From: Williamsia limnetica
GTDB taxonomy: Bacteria; Actinomycetota; Actinomycetes; Mycobacteriales; Mycobacteriaceae
Assembly (NCBI RefSeq): GCF_003217475.1
Contig: NZ_QJSP01000001.1
Span: 1 to 64,000, forward strand
Reading direction: 5' to 3'
DNA length: 64,000 nt
Part shown: positions 56,304 through 64,000 of the stretch, in pieces
Layout: each line of letters begins with the position of its first letter
Numbering within the stretch: position 1 is the first letter of the stretch
The notes under the pieces: generated by a model
The model's input: the letters and a program-made list of their open reading frames with translations, nothing else
Database searches by the model: none
What the model was told of the DNA's origin: nothing
Made by a program: the position numbers and the translations under genes

Positions 56304-56770
56304 CCATGTCCATCGACACCGACCGTGACCTGATGGTCTCGCGCATCATCCGAGCACCGAGGGCGGTCGTCTGGTCTGCCTGGACGGAGCCCACGAAGTT
56401 CGAACGGTGGTGGGTCCCGGCCCCCGCGAAATGCAGGGTCGCAGCAATGGATCTGCGTCCCGGAGGTGCGTTCTCGACCGAGATCAGCGAAGACGGCGGC
56501 GACTATGCCGGCCATATCGATGGTTGCTTCCTTGCCGTCGACCATCTCGAACGCATCGTGTTCACCACTGCGCTGGTCGGCGGATGGCGCCCGGCGCCCA
56601 ATCCGTTCATGACGGCCACCATCACGTTCGCAGAGCATCCAGAGGGCACCGAATACACCGCCACGGCACTCCACAAGGACTCTGCTGATCGAAACATGCA
56701 CGACGAGATGGGATTTCAGGACGGATGGGGAACCGTCACCCGGCAACTCGCCGAACTCGCCGAGGCCTGA
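56300..56770 (+). CDS. SRPBCC (AHSA1-type) domain protein
   Basis: 156 residues from ATG 56300; a longer frame lies inside the ArsR gene. Motifs of the AHSA1/START-like fold: MVSRIIRAPRAVVWSAWTEPTKFERWWVP, DLRPGGAFSTEI, and the C-terminal DGWGTVTRQLAELAE helix. The fold binds hydrophobic ligands in a deep pocket. Coupled to its ArsR regulator, as is common in actinobacteria. Confidence 0.88.
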   Translation: MTMSIDTDRDLMVSRIIRAPRAVVWSAWTEPTKFERWWVPAPAKCRVAAMDLRPGGAFSTEISEDGGDYAGHIDGCFLAVDHLERIVFTTALVGGWRPAPNPFMTATITFAEHPEGTEYTATALHKDSADRNMHDEMGFQDGWGTVTRQLAELAEA

Positions 56771-56832
56771 GGGACAGCCGGCCACCGTCGCTGTCCGGGA
56801 AACGTCGGTGACCCGAGTCTAGGATCGAGTTC

Positions 56833-57819
56833 ATGCGATTCGGATTGTTTGTTCCTCAGGGTTGGCGTTTGGACCTGGTCGGTATCGACCCCGCAGATCA
56901 GTGGGCGGTGATGCGTGACTTCTCGGTGCGGGCCGATCAGGGGGCGTGGGATTCGCTGTGGGTCTACGACCATTTCCACACCGTCCCGGCTCCGACCGAG
57001 GAGGCCACACACGAGGCGTGGACCCTGATGTCGGCTCTCGCGGCGTCGACATCGCGGATCAGGCTCGGCCAGATGTGCACGGCGATGAGTTACCGCAACC
57101 CGGCGTATCTCGCCAAAGTGGCCGCGACCACCGACCTGATCTCGGGCGGACGAGTTGAGATGGGCATCGGTGGCGGGTGGTACGAGCACGAATGGCGTGC
57201 ATACGGTTACGGATTCCCGTCCGCCGGAGAGCGTCTGGGCCGCCTCGACGAAGGTGTCCAGATCATGAAGCAGGCCTGGACGACCGGCTCCGCGACGCTC
57301 GACGGCAAGCACTACCAGGTCGACGGCGCCATCTGCCGTCCACTTCCGTTGCAGGACGGCGGTATCCCGATCTGGATCGCCGGTGGTGGGGAGAAGGTGA
57401 CGCTGAAGATCGCCGCGAAGTACGCGCAGTACACCAATTTTGATGGCACCCCCGAGGGCTTCACCCAGAAGTCGGAGATCCTGCGAGCGCATTGCGACAC
57501 GGTCGGCACCGACTTCGGCGCCATCGTTCGCTCTGCCAACTACAACGTGGCCATCGGGTCAACCGAGGCCGAGGTCGAGCAGCGACTGGCGACCTTGGTG
57601 GAGCGTCTGACTCCGCACGTTGGCGCGGAGAAGGCCGAAGCTGCGCTGGGGGCATTCCGTGATCTGCCCGGCGTGGGAACGCCGCAACAGATCATCGAGA
57701 AGCTGTCAGTGCTGAAGGACAAGGGAATGTCCTATGGCATCTTCTATTTCCCGGAAGCTGCCTATGACCTCTCGGGCATCGAGCAGTTCGAATCGGAAGT
57801 GATGCCCGCGCTGCGCTGA
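56833..57819 (+). CDS. LLM-class F420-dependent oxidoreductase
   Basis: 328 residues of the luciferase-like monooxygenase fold. MRFGLFVPQGWRLDLVG starts the first strand; SLWVYDHFHTVPAPTEE, LGQMCTAMSYRNPAYLAKVAATTDLISGGRVEMGIGGGWYEHEW and PIWIAGGGEKVTLKIAAKYA are typical of the F420-using branch. No membrane segment. Substrate not predictable. It lies 62 bases after the AHSA1 gene on the same strand, possibly read with it. Confidence 0.88.
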   Translation: MRFGLFVPQGWRLDLVGIDPADQWAVMRDFSVRADQGAWDSLWVYDHFHTVPAPTEEATHEAWTLMSALAASTSRIRLGQMCTAMSYRNPAYLAKVAATTDLISGGRVEMGIGGGWYEHEWRAYGYGFPSAGERLGRLDEGVQIMKQAWTTGSATLDGKHYQVDGAICRPLPLQDGGIPIWIAGGGEKVTLKIAAKYAQYTNFDGTPEGFTQKSEILRAHCDTVGTDFGAIVRSANYNVAIGSTEAEVEQRLATLVERLTPHVGAEKAEAALGAFRDLPGVGTPQQIIEKLSVLKDKGMSYGIFYFPEAAYDLSGIEQFESEVMPALR

Positions 57820-57835
57820 TCGACTCGTCGACGGA

Positions 57836-58075
57836 TCAGCCCCGGTCGACCCGATCCCTGAATTGTTCGACCTGTCTGCGAAGACGGTCGATGTCGCCGG
57901 TGAGTGCTGCCGCGCGTTCTTCTGTTCGTCTCGCGGCCTCCTCCGACTGTGTATCTGCATCGGGGGAGGCGGCACCGAGTTCACTGATCAGACCGTCCAG
58001 CGCTGCCTCGGCGGCAGCAAGCGCCTCGCGAACTCGCTGAATCTCTGCTGCGTCCGATTCCGATGCTGCCATCAC
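57836..58075 (-). CDS. small coiled-coil protein
   Basis: 79 residues, acidic and rich in Ala, Glu and Arg, predicted as one or two long helices (EIQRVREALAAAEAALDGLISEL; EERAAALTGDIDRLRRQVEQF). No family recognised. It converges with the F420 oxidoreductase gene (16 bases between stops) and is divergent from the DsbA gene. Its coding-like regular third-position GC supports a real gene. Confidence 0.6.
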   Translation of the reverse strand: MMAASESDAAEIQRVREALAAAEAALDGLISELGAASPDADTQSEEAARRTEERAAALTGDIDRLRRQVEQFRDRVDRG

Positions 58076-58149
58076 ACCAGTCTATGGGGATGCGCCCGGA
58101 TCGGCCGGCGAGCTGCGCCTGTCCGCACGCGCTTTGTGACAATGTACGG

Positions 58150-58644
58150 GTGAGCGACATCCACCCCGATCGGCATCTCTACGGGAACCCCGATGCGCCT
58201 GTCCGCATCGTCGAGTACGGAGATTTCGAATGTCCGTACTGTGGGGCGGCAGCTCCCGTCCTCACCCAGGTGGTGGACGAGTCGAATGGCCGGGTGTGTC
58301 TCATCTTTCGGCACTTCCCGCTGTTCGAGGTGCACCCGTTCGCGCTCACCGCAGCGTTGGCGGCGGAGGCTTCCGGGGATCGTTTCTGGAACATGCACGC
58401 CGAACTGTTCGCCCACCAGGATCACCTCGACGATTCGCACCTTGCGGAATATGCGTACCGGGCCGGCGTGGTCGACTCGGTGATCGGTCTGGCGGCGCAG
58501 CCGTACAAGGCAGCGGTCGAAGCGGATTACAACCGGGGAATCGGTGAAGGCGTTAGGGGAACACCGAGCCTCTTCGTCGATGGTGTCCGGTACACCGGCG
58601 ACATCGAGCTCGATGCGCTGCGCGCAGCGACTGGCTCGGGGTAA
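58150..58644 (+). CDS. DsbA-like thiol oxidoreductase without signal peptide
   Basis: 164 residues from GTG 58150. Thioredoxin-fold DsbA subfamily: VEYGDFECPYCGAAAP holds the CPYC active site near residue 30, and the cis-Pro loop is RGTPSLFVDG. No export signal is present, so it probably works in the cytoplasm. In mycobacteria and relatives a DsbA-like module is fused to the C-terminus of NhaA; here it is a separate gene convergent with nhaA. A palindrome lies between the two stops. Confidence 0.88.
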   Translation: MSDIHPDRHLYGNPDAPVRIVEYGDFECPYCGAAAPVLTQVVDESNGRVCLIFRHFPLFEVHPFALTAALAAEASGDRFWNMHAELFAHQDHLDDSHLAEYAYRAGVVDSVIGLAAQPYKAAVEADYNRGIGEGVRGTPSLFVDGVRYTGDIELDALRAATGSG

Positions 58645-58652
58645 ATACGCGC

Positions 58653-58714
58653 AAACGCGCCGCCTTTACGAGGACGCGACGGTTATATGTGGAGCGTCTT
58701 CGTAAATCCGGCGC
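58653..58714. terminator. long imperfect palindrome between dsbA-like gene and nhaA
   Basis: 24-base arms, 58653-58676 and 58691-58714, pair at 20 positions (blocks ACGCGCCG, TTTACGA and GACGC), with a 14-base AT-richer loop. It sits 8 bases after one stop and 10 before the other, so it can end transcripts from both sides. Confidence 0.8.
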
Positions 58715-58724
58715 GTCTATGGCG

Positions 58725-60158
58725 TCAGCGGAGGGTGGGGTCGATCCACGGCCCGGCAGGCAGGCTCGGTGGGTTGTCGGCGTCGGCGAGGCTGCACAGC
58801 GGTAGCCTCTCGCCGAGGTAGCGCAGCAACACCGACCCGAGTATGGCCGCGATGGCTGAGCCGACGAGCACGCCGATCTTGGCATCCTGTTGCAGCACGG
58901 GGTCGTCGAAGGCGAGGTCGGTGATGAACAGGGAAATGGTGAACCCGATGCCGGCGAGTACCGCGCCGCCGATGAGATGTCCGTAGCGGACCTGACCGGG
59001 CAGATACCCGAGTCCGAACTTCAAGGCCAGTCCCGCGGCAAGCGAGATCCCGACACCGTTGCCGACCACCAACGCCACGATGATGCCGATGGTCACGGAT
59101 GAACTGGACGCCGCACTCAAGGCATCGGCGTTCAATGCGACACCGGCGTTGGCCAGACCGAACAACGGGACGACCACCAGCGCACTCACCGGGTGCAAGG
59201 CATCCTGTAGTCGCTCGTTGGCGGGAACCGTGGCCCGCACGGCTGCCGACGCCAACCTGGCACGGGTGGCGTCCGCACGTTGAATCGCCAGGCGACCGTA
59301 GGCGCGAACCCGCTCGCGCTGCTCGGGCTCGACCGCAGCGGTCGGGATGATCACCCCCAAGATCACGCCGGCAAGCGTCGGATGTAGTCCCGATTCGAAG
59401 ACCGCACACCACAACGCGATGCCCACCAGGATGTAGGGCCGTAGTTTCCACATGCGTGCCCAGCGCATGAACACCAAAACGGCGACCAGCGCGGCGACCA
59501 CTCCGAGAGCGGCCAGTGACACGTCGTCGGTGTAGAAGATCGCCATGACGGTGATGGCGCCGATGTCGTCGACGATTGCCAGGGTCAGCAGGAAGAGGCG
59601 GATCTGATCTGGGCACCGGGGCCCGAACAGGGCCAGGATGCCGAGGAGGAAGGCGGTATCGGTGGAGATCGGGATGCCCCAGCCCGCCGCGGCGGGGCCG
59701 GTGGGCTGGAAGGCCAGATAGATCAGGGCGGGCAAGATGAGGCCACCGATCGCGCCGAGCACGGGCACGATCACGGTGCGGCGATCGGTGAGTTCTCCGA
59801 CCGTGACCTCGCGACTGATCTCCAAGCCGACCACCAGGAAAAAGATCGCCATCGCCGCGTCGTTGACGATGTGCTGGAAGTCGAGGGCCGTCGACCAGGA
59901 TCCGACCTGCAGCACCACATCGGTGTGCCAGAACGAGGCATATCCGGTTCCGGGAACGTTCGCCCACACCAGGGCCACAACGGTCGCGGCCAGCAGCAGT
60001 CCGGCGCTGCCCGACTCCTTGGAGAGAAACTGCATTGCCCGCGGCGATACCGACGTCCTCGACGATGTCAGTCGGGTCGTCGGCCCAGGGCCGATAGAAA
60101 GTCCGGGACCGACCGAGGGCGCTTCCGGTCGGCGATCATCACTTGCCACGCCGATCAT
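58725..60158 (-). CDS. nhaA: Na+/H+ antiporter NhaA
   Basis: 477 residues from ATG 60158; an in-frame ATG at the conserved MQFLSKESG is an alternative. About 12 helices. The conserved double-Asp helix is in LLTLAIVDDIGAI, the GIPISTDTAFLLG segment and FFLVVGLEISREV are typical, and the C-terminus ends normally (LLRYLGERLPL plus a short tail). It exports sodium in exchange for protons. In M. vanbaalenii-type relatives NhaA carries a C-terminal DsbA module, which here is a separate opposite gene. Confidence 0.93.
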   Translation of the reverse strand: MIGVASDDRRPEAPSVGPGLSIGPGPTTRLTSSRTSVSPRAMQFLSKESGSAGLLLAATVVALVWANVPGTGYASFWHTDVVLQVGSWSTALDFQHIVNDAAMAIFFLVVGLEISREVTVGELTDRRTVIVPVLGAIGGLILPALIYLAFQPTGPAAAGWGIPISTDTAFLLGILALFGPRCPDQIRLFLLTLAIVDDIGAITVMAIFYTDDVSLAALGVVAALVAVLVFMRWARMWKLRPYILVGIALWCAVFESGLHPTLAGVILGVIIPTAAVEPEQRERVRAYGRLAIQRADATRARLASAAVRATVPANERLQDALHPVSALVVVPLFGLANAGVALNADALSAASSSSVTIGIIVALVVGNGVGISLAAGLALKFGLGYLPGQVRYGHLIGGAVLAGIGFTISLFITDLAFDDPVLQQDAKIGVLVGSAIAAILGSVLLRYLGERLPLCSLADADNPPSLPAGPWIDPTLR

Positions 60159-60307
60159 TGTGCGGCAGTGAGCGGCCCCCGGCACGGTCAGGCCTGTGCT
60201 TCGACCGAGACCCGGCGTTTGATCACTCGGAACGCTCACAACGGCTCGGTCGCAGCCATCGTTAGGGTGGCACATACAGCCCACCCTGGTCGGTAGGAGA
60301 ATCAAAA

Positions 60308-61852
60308 ATGGCAGACGATGGCGGCGTGGAAACCACGAACGGACCGGTGCGCGGACTCGATGACGGGATCACGAAGTCTTGGCGTGGAATTCGATACGCG
60401 GCGCCGCCGGTCGGGCCGCTGCGGTGGCGCGCTCCGACGCCACCAGAGCCGTGGACCGACGTCGCTGATGCGACCGTCTTCGGCCCGGTTGCGCCGCAAC
60501 CGAGCAATCCTGTGATCAGGCTCGGTGAAGGTGCCGTCCACGACGAAGATTGCCTGAGCCTGAACGTCTGGGCGGCAGCGTCGGTCGAGGCGGGCGATGA
60601 GAAACCGGTCATGGTCTGGGTGCACGGCGGCGCCTACATCTTCGGGTCGTCGAACCAGCCGCTGTACGACGCCCGTGCCCTGGTGTCTGACGGAGACGTC
60701 ATCGTGGTCACCATCAACTACCGGCTCGGCGCCCTCGGATTCCTCGATCTGTCGGGATTTCGCACCGACGAACGCCACTTCGACACGAACCTTGCGCTGC
60801 GCGACATCATCCTGGCCCTGGAATGGGTCCGGGACAACATCACAGCGTTCGGCGGCGATCCCGACCGGGTGACCTTGTTCGGGGAGTCGGCCGGCGGGTC
60901 GATCGTCACGACCATGCTGACGATCCCCGCGGCACGGGGTCTGTTCGCACGTGCGATCGCTCAGAGCGCACCTGCCACGTCGGTCTACGACAGTGCTCGT
61001 GCCAAGCGGGTGGCCACGACATTCCTGGAGAAACTCGGCGTCGATGAAGCCGATGTCGGGGTCCTGCAGGATCTGCCGGTCGACCAGATCGTCGCTGCGG
61101 GTCTGGCGCTGTTCACCGACGTCCCCGCCACGTCGCCCGGAACGCTCGCATTCGCGCCGACCGTCGATCGCGACCTCTTACCCGATTATCCGCTGGCGGC
61201 TTTCCGGGCCGGACAGTCGCATCCGGTGGCGTTGATAATCGGGACGAACAAGGATGAGGCCGCGCTGTTCAAGTGGATGAAGTCGCCGCTGATGCCCATC
61301 ACCCCCGATGCCATCAGAGCGATGTTCACCGAGATCGCCTCGGAGCAACCCGACTTGAAACTGCCCAGCGAGGCCGAGATCGGTTCCGCCTATTCGGGTA
61401 TGAAACTGAAGGCGGCCGGTCTCGCGGTCGCCCGGGACATCGGATTCCGTATGCCGACGATCTGGCTTGCCGAAGCCCACAGCGCGGTGGCGCCGGTATA
61501 TCTCTATCGCTTCGATTGGGCCACACCCATGTTGCGGGCTCTGCGCGTCGGCGCTACCCACGCGACCGAGCTGCCCTACGTGTGGGGCAATCTCGTGATG
61601 GGACGCAAAGACATCACGTTCAAGCTCGGCGGCCTGAAGGTGGGCAAGGCGTTGTCGGCGCGTCTGCAGAACCGGTGGGTCTCGTTCGCGGTCGACGGAC
61701 ATCCGCGCGGACTGCCCGGAGATCTGGAATGGTTCCCCTACGAACGCGACCAGCGGGCCACGCTGGTGATCGACCGTCAGGACTCGGTGATCGACGATCT
61801 CGACCGAGACCTGCGTGAGGCGTGGGGTGACGACGTCCTGAATTTCCTTTAG
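60308..61852 (+). CDS. type B carboxylesterase
   Basis: 514 residues. Oxyanion VWVHGGAYIFGSS, nucleophile elbow FGESAGGSIV (Ser), acid Glu in NKDEAALFKW, catalytic His in GATHATELPYVWG, and the family Cys/Arg contacts in HDEDCLSLNVW. Cytoplasmic, no signal. Hydrolyses esters of broad structure. Divergent from nhaA, 149 bases between starts. Confidence 0.92.
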   Translation: MADDGGVETTNGPVRGLDDGITKSWRGIRYAAPPVGPLRWRAPTPPEPWTDVADATVFGPVAPQPSNPVIRLGEGAVHDEDCLSLNVWAAASVEAGDEKPVMVWVHGGAYIFGSSNQPLYDARALVSDGDVIVVTINYRLGALGFLDLSGFRTDERHFDTNLALRDIILALEWVRDNITAFGGDPDRVTLFGESAGGSIVTTMLTIPAARGLFARAIAQSAPATSVYDSARAKRVATTFLEKLGVDEADVGVLQDLPVDQIVAAGLALFTDVPATSPGTLAFAPTVDRDLLPDYPLAAFRAGQSHPVALIIGTNKDEAALFKWMKSPLMPITPDAIRAMFTEIASEQPDLKLPSEAEIGSAYSGMKLKAAGLAVARDIGFRMPTIWLAEAHSAVAPVYLYRFDWATPMLRALRVGATHATELPYVWGNLVMGRKDITFKLGGLKVGKALSARLQNRWVSFAVDGHPRGLPGDLEWFPYERDQRATLVIDRQDSVIDDLDRDLREAWGDDVLNFL

Positions 61853-61868
61853 CGCTGGACACTATGCT

Positions 61869-62363
61869 GTGCGGATGGACCGCGAACCCCGGGCACCGCG
61901 CAATCGGATCGACCCGCGGTCGCGGTGGTACTGGCTTCTCGAGTGTCTGTGCCTGTTGGCGATCGCGGTGGCCGCTCTGGTCGTCCCGGCGATCATCTGG
62001 TCGGGCGTGCGGACAGGTTTTCTGGTCGCCGCTGCGTCGGTGGGCGCGCTGCTGCTGCTGTGGACGGTGACCATGCCGTTCCTGCGCTACCGGGTTCATC
62101 GCTGGGAGGCGAGCGATACCGCGGTGTATGCGAAGACCGGATGGTTGTCCCGAGAGTGGAAGGTGGCGCCGCTCTCGCGGATCCAATCGGTCGAGGCCAA
62201 ACGAAATCCGCTTCATCAGTTCCTCGGATTGTCGCAGGTATCGGTCACCACGGCATCGGCACACGGCGAGATCGTGATCCAGGGTCTCGACAGGGTGGTG
62301 GCCGATGATCTGGTGGCCGAACTGACGGTGGCAACAGAAAGCACGGTCGGGGACGCGACATGA
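61869..62363 (+). CDS. PH-domain membrane protein (YdbS-like)
   Basis: 164 residues; GTG 61869 or ATG 61875. Two membrane helices (WLLECLCLLAIAVAALVVPAI; FLVAAASVGALLLLWTVT) and a bacterial PH domain (WEASDTAVYAKTGWLSREWKVAPLSRIQSVE). It overlaps the following larger PH-domain gene by 4 bases. The pair corresponds to YdbS/YdbT of Bacillus, of unsettled function. Confidence 0.88.
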   Translation: MRMDREPRAPRNRIDPRSRWYWLLECLCLLAIAVAALVVPAIIWSGVRTGFLVAAASVGALLLLWTVTMPFLRYRVHRWEASDTAVYAKTGWLSREWKVAPLSRIQSVEAKRNPLHQFLGLSQVSVTTASAHGEIVIQGLDRVVADDLVAELTVATESTVGDAT

Positions 62364-63928
62364 GCGACGAACCCGCGCAGGGGTCGCTCGTCTCGCTGGA
62401 AGCGCTACCAACCGATGTGCCGTGGCAGCGCCTCGACAGCCGGATGATCGGAGCTGCCCTCACTCGAATGCTGGTCATGGTCGCTCCTGTCGCGTTCGCC
62501 TGGGTCATTCTGGGGCAACGGGACTCGTCGTCGTCGTGGACTTTCGTGGCGTTGACCGCGGTGGCGGTTGTTGTCCCGTGCTTCTACATGTTGCGGTACG
62601 TCAGGTTTCGGTACCGGATCACCGTCACCGAGTTGCAGATCACTTCGGGGCTGCTCGTCAGACGAGTGCGTAGGGTGCCACTGCACCGCATCCGAACCGT
62701 CGACATCACTGCGAAACCGATTCTGCGCTTGTTCTCTCTGGCCATCGTCACCATCGGCACCGGACAGCAGGTGGCAGCGGGGGACTCGGGTCTGCAGCTC
62801 GACGCGGTGCGCGCGCCGATCGCCGCCTCGCTGCGGGCCGACCTTCTCGCAGCGGCCGGAAAGGCTGCTGAGCGAACGGAATCCATGGCGGCGGTGGCCG
62901 GGACCGACTGCAACTTGACGAAGACATCGCCGCCTACAGTGCTCCGGATCCGCTGGGCGTGGATGCTCTATGCCATCGTCGGCGTGTGGTCGGTGGCCGC
63001 TCCCACCGTGATCTTCGGATCCGTCTACCAGGGCATGCAATTCCTCGGTCGCAGCCCCGATACCTATGTCGGGTGGTACTTCTCCGAATATCTGGACCGG
63101 GTGTCGTGGGGGCTGTGGCTTCTCACCACGGGCGGCTGCTTTGTGGTGGTGGGCGTCATCGGCGCGGCTGCAGTATTCGTCGAATCGTGGTGGAACTACA
63201 CGCTTGTGCATGAACAGGGCGGTCGGTTCGTGGCCACCAGGGGCCTGTTGACCACACGCTCCTTCACCGTCGACCAGTCCCGGTTACGCGGGGTGACGGT
63301 GGCAGAAGCCTTGACCACCCGAGCCTTGCGCGGTGCGCGGCTGGTGCCCATCCTCACCGGTGTCAGTGCTGACCAGCAGAACAAGGATTCGGGAGTGCTG
63401 GTACCCACGACCACCCGCGACATCCCGGTGTCCTTGGCGAACACACTCCTGGGCGAGACGGTTCTCACCGCGGACAGGCTGGCACCGGGATGGCTGCACC
63501 GGCATCCGCCTGCGGCCCTGCGGCGCATTCTGTTTCGCTATCAAGCGGCGGCGGTGGTCCTCGCAGCAGGGCTCGTGGCAGCGTGGTGGTGGTGGGACTG
63601 GCCGATCTCTCTGGTCGCGATACCGGTCGTCGCGGGTGCATTGCTCGTCCCGGCGGCGCTGGGCAATTACCGTGGCCTGGGTCATCGGGTGGCAGACGGA
63701 TATCTGTTCAGTCGCCGCGGCTACTTTCTTCGTCGGTTCGATGCCGTCCAGCTGCGAGGGGTCAGCGGCGCTGCAGTACGCCAGTCGGTCCTGCAGCGCA
63801 GGCTCGGGTTGGCATCCGTCATCGCCACGACGGCCTCGGGCGAGAAGGCGTACTATGTGGTCGACGTCGGCATCGACGCGGCAACGGAACTCGCGTCCGC
63901 CCTCGGTGGGCGTGAGTTCGTCAGTTGA
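62360..63928 (+). CDS. PH-domain membrane protein (YdbT-like)
   Basis: 522 residues, about six membrane helices in three pairs and three PH-like repeats: VTELQITSGLLVRRVRRVPLHRIRTVD, EQGGRFVATRGLLTTRSFTVDQSRLRG and VADGYLFSRRGYFLRRFDAVQLRG. This is the YdbT-type arrangement. Translationally coupled to the smaller partner upstream. A role at the membrane, possibly in protein localisation, is suspected for the family but not shown. Confidence 0.88.
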   Translation: MSDEPAQGSLVSLEALPTDVPWQRLDSRMIGAALTRMLVMVAPVAFAWVILGQRDSSSSWTFVALTAVAVVVPCFYMLRYVRFRYRITVTELQITSGLLVRRVRRVPLHRIRTVDITAKPILRLFSLAIVTIGTGQQVAAGDSGLQLDAVRAPIAASLRADLLAAAGKAAERTESMAAVAGTDCNLTKTSPPTVLRIRWAWMLYAIVGVWSVAAPTVIFGSVYQGMQFLGRSPDTYVGWYFSEYLDRVSWGLWLLTTGGCFVVVGVIGAAAVFVESWWNYTLVHEQGGRFVATRGLLTTRSFTVDQSRLRGVTVAEALTTRALRGARLVPILTGVSADQQNKDSGVLVPTTTRDIPVSLANTLLGETVLTADRLAPGWLHRHPPAALRRILFRYQAAAVVLAAGLVAAWWWWDWPISLVAIPVVAGALLVPAALGNYRGLGHRVADGYLFSRRGYFLRRFDAVQLRGVSGAAVRQSVLQRRLGLASVIATTASGEKAYYVVDVGIDAATELASALGGREFVS

Positions 63929-63952
63929 GCGCCGCTCGATCGCGCGCTTGAC

Positions 63953-64000
63953 CTAGGAGACCGCAGCAGCCACAAGGGACTCGAGGAACGTCGCAACGCC
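63953..64000 (-). CDS. C-terminal fragment of a leftward gene at the right edge
   Basis: Reading leftwards from the edge gives GVATFLESLVAAAVS and a TAG stop (63953-63955). The segment has the composition of a protein C-terminal helix, and the preceding rightward gene ends 25 bases away, the spacing usual here for convergent genes. The family cannot be told from 15 residues. Confidence 0.4.
   Translation of the reverse strand, partial: GVATFLESLVAAAVS

Noticed and set aside
58717-59967. 416-codon leftward frame overlapping nhaA
   Set aside because: Very rich in Arg and His and out of frame with the complete NhaA sequence.

Overview
The window is 64 kb of compact, high-GC actinobacterial chromosome. 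Several things point to the Mycobacteriales, probably Gordonia or a close relative: the gene order TPR/HAD phosphatase, tlyA, nadK, recN, steA, steB, pyrG, nudix, xerD, parA, scpA, scpB, rluB, cmk, der (the order known around Rv1691-Rv1713 of M. tuberculosis), an F420-type oxidoreductase, a CmtR-like metal sensor, many GTG/TTG starts and frequent 4-base start/stop overlaps. The genus is an inference from synteny and protein resemblance. I see no insertion sequence, prophage, integron or CRISPR array.

Region 1 (1-20.6 kb) is conserved core. The 3' end of a 5S rRNA gene and its terminator are followed by a Tat-exported amine oxidase and a long, mostly rightward housekeeping run. This run covers glycerol-phosphate phosphatase, rRNA methylation (TlyA), NAD kinase, DNA repair (RecN), cell separation and envelope (SteA/SteB), CTP synthase, ADP-ribose hydrolysis, chromosome dimer resolution and condensation (XerD, ParA, ScpA/B), pseudouridylation, CMP kinase and ribosome assembly (Der). 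It ends in a textbook terminator. One shikimate dehydrogenase-like gene lies in the opposite direction.

Region 2 (20.6-36 kb) holds tRNA-Pro(GGG), a long palindrome, a second amine oxidase, an Fpg/Nei glycosylase, a MerR-HEAT regulator with a HEAT partner, a secreted glycine-rich protein, a VOC protein, a lone TerD/TerA protein, a two-component system with an apparent ATC start codon and a secreted PepSY protein, and Tex.

Region 3 (36-49 kb) is accessory. A membrane phosphodiesterase is paired with an endonuclease/phosphatase-fold enzyme. A tight leftward four-gene operon (alpha/beta hydrolase, M23-like lipoprotein, metallo-beta-lactamase-fold hydrolase, degenerate hydrolase paralogue) is divergent from a large SARP/NB-ARC regulator, which is followed by a penicillin-binding-protein-like lipoprotein. 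I recognise no described pathway here, and it is the best candidate for an undescribed system.

Region 4 (48.6-64 kb) carries a CmtR-like sensor with a CDF exporter, a soxR gene broken by one base next to an MFS exporter with a SoxR-type promoter, a haloperoxidase-like hydrolase, a ClpC-like ATPase behind an HspR (HAIR) site, a cupin, an ArsR/AHSA1 pair, an F420-type oxidoreductase, DsbA convergent with NhaA, a carboxylesterase and two PH-domain membrane proteins. A truncated leftward gene runs off the right edge. No stretch over 300 bases is empty: the longest gene-poor interval, 20529-20887, holds two terminators, a tRNA and the long palindrome.
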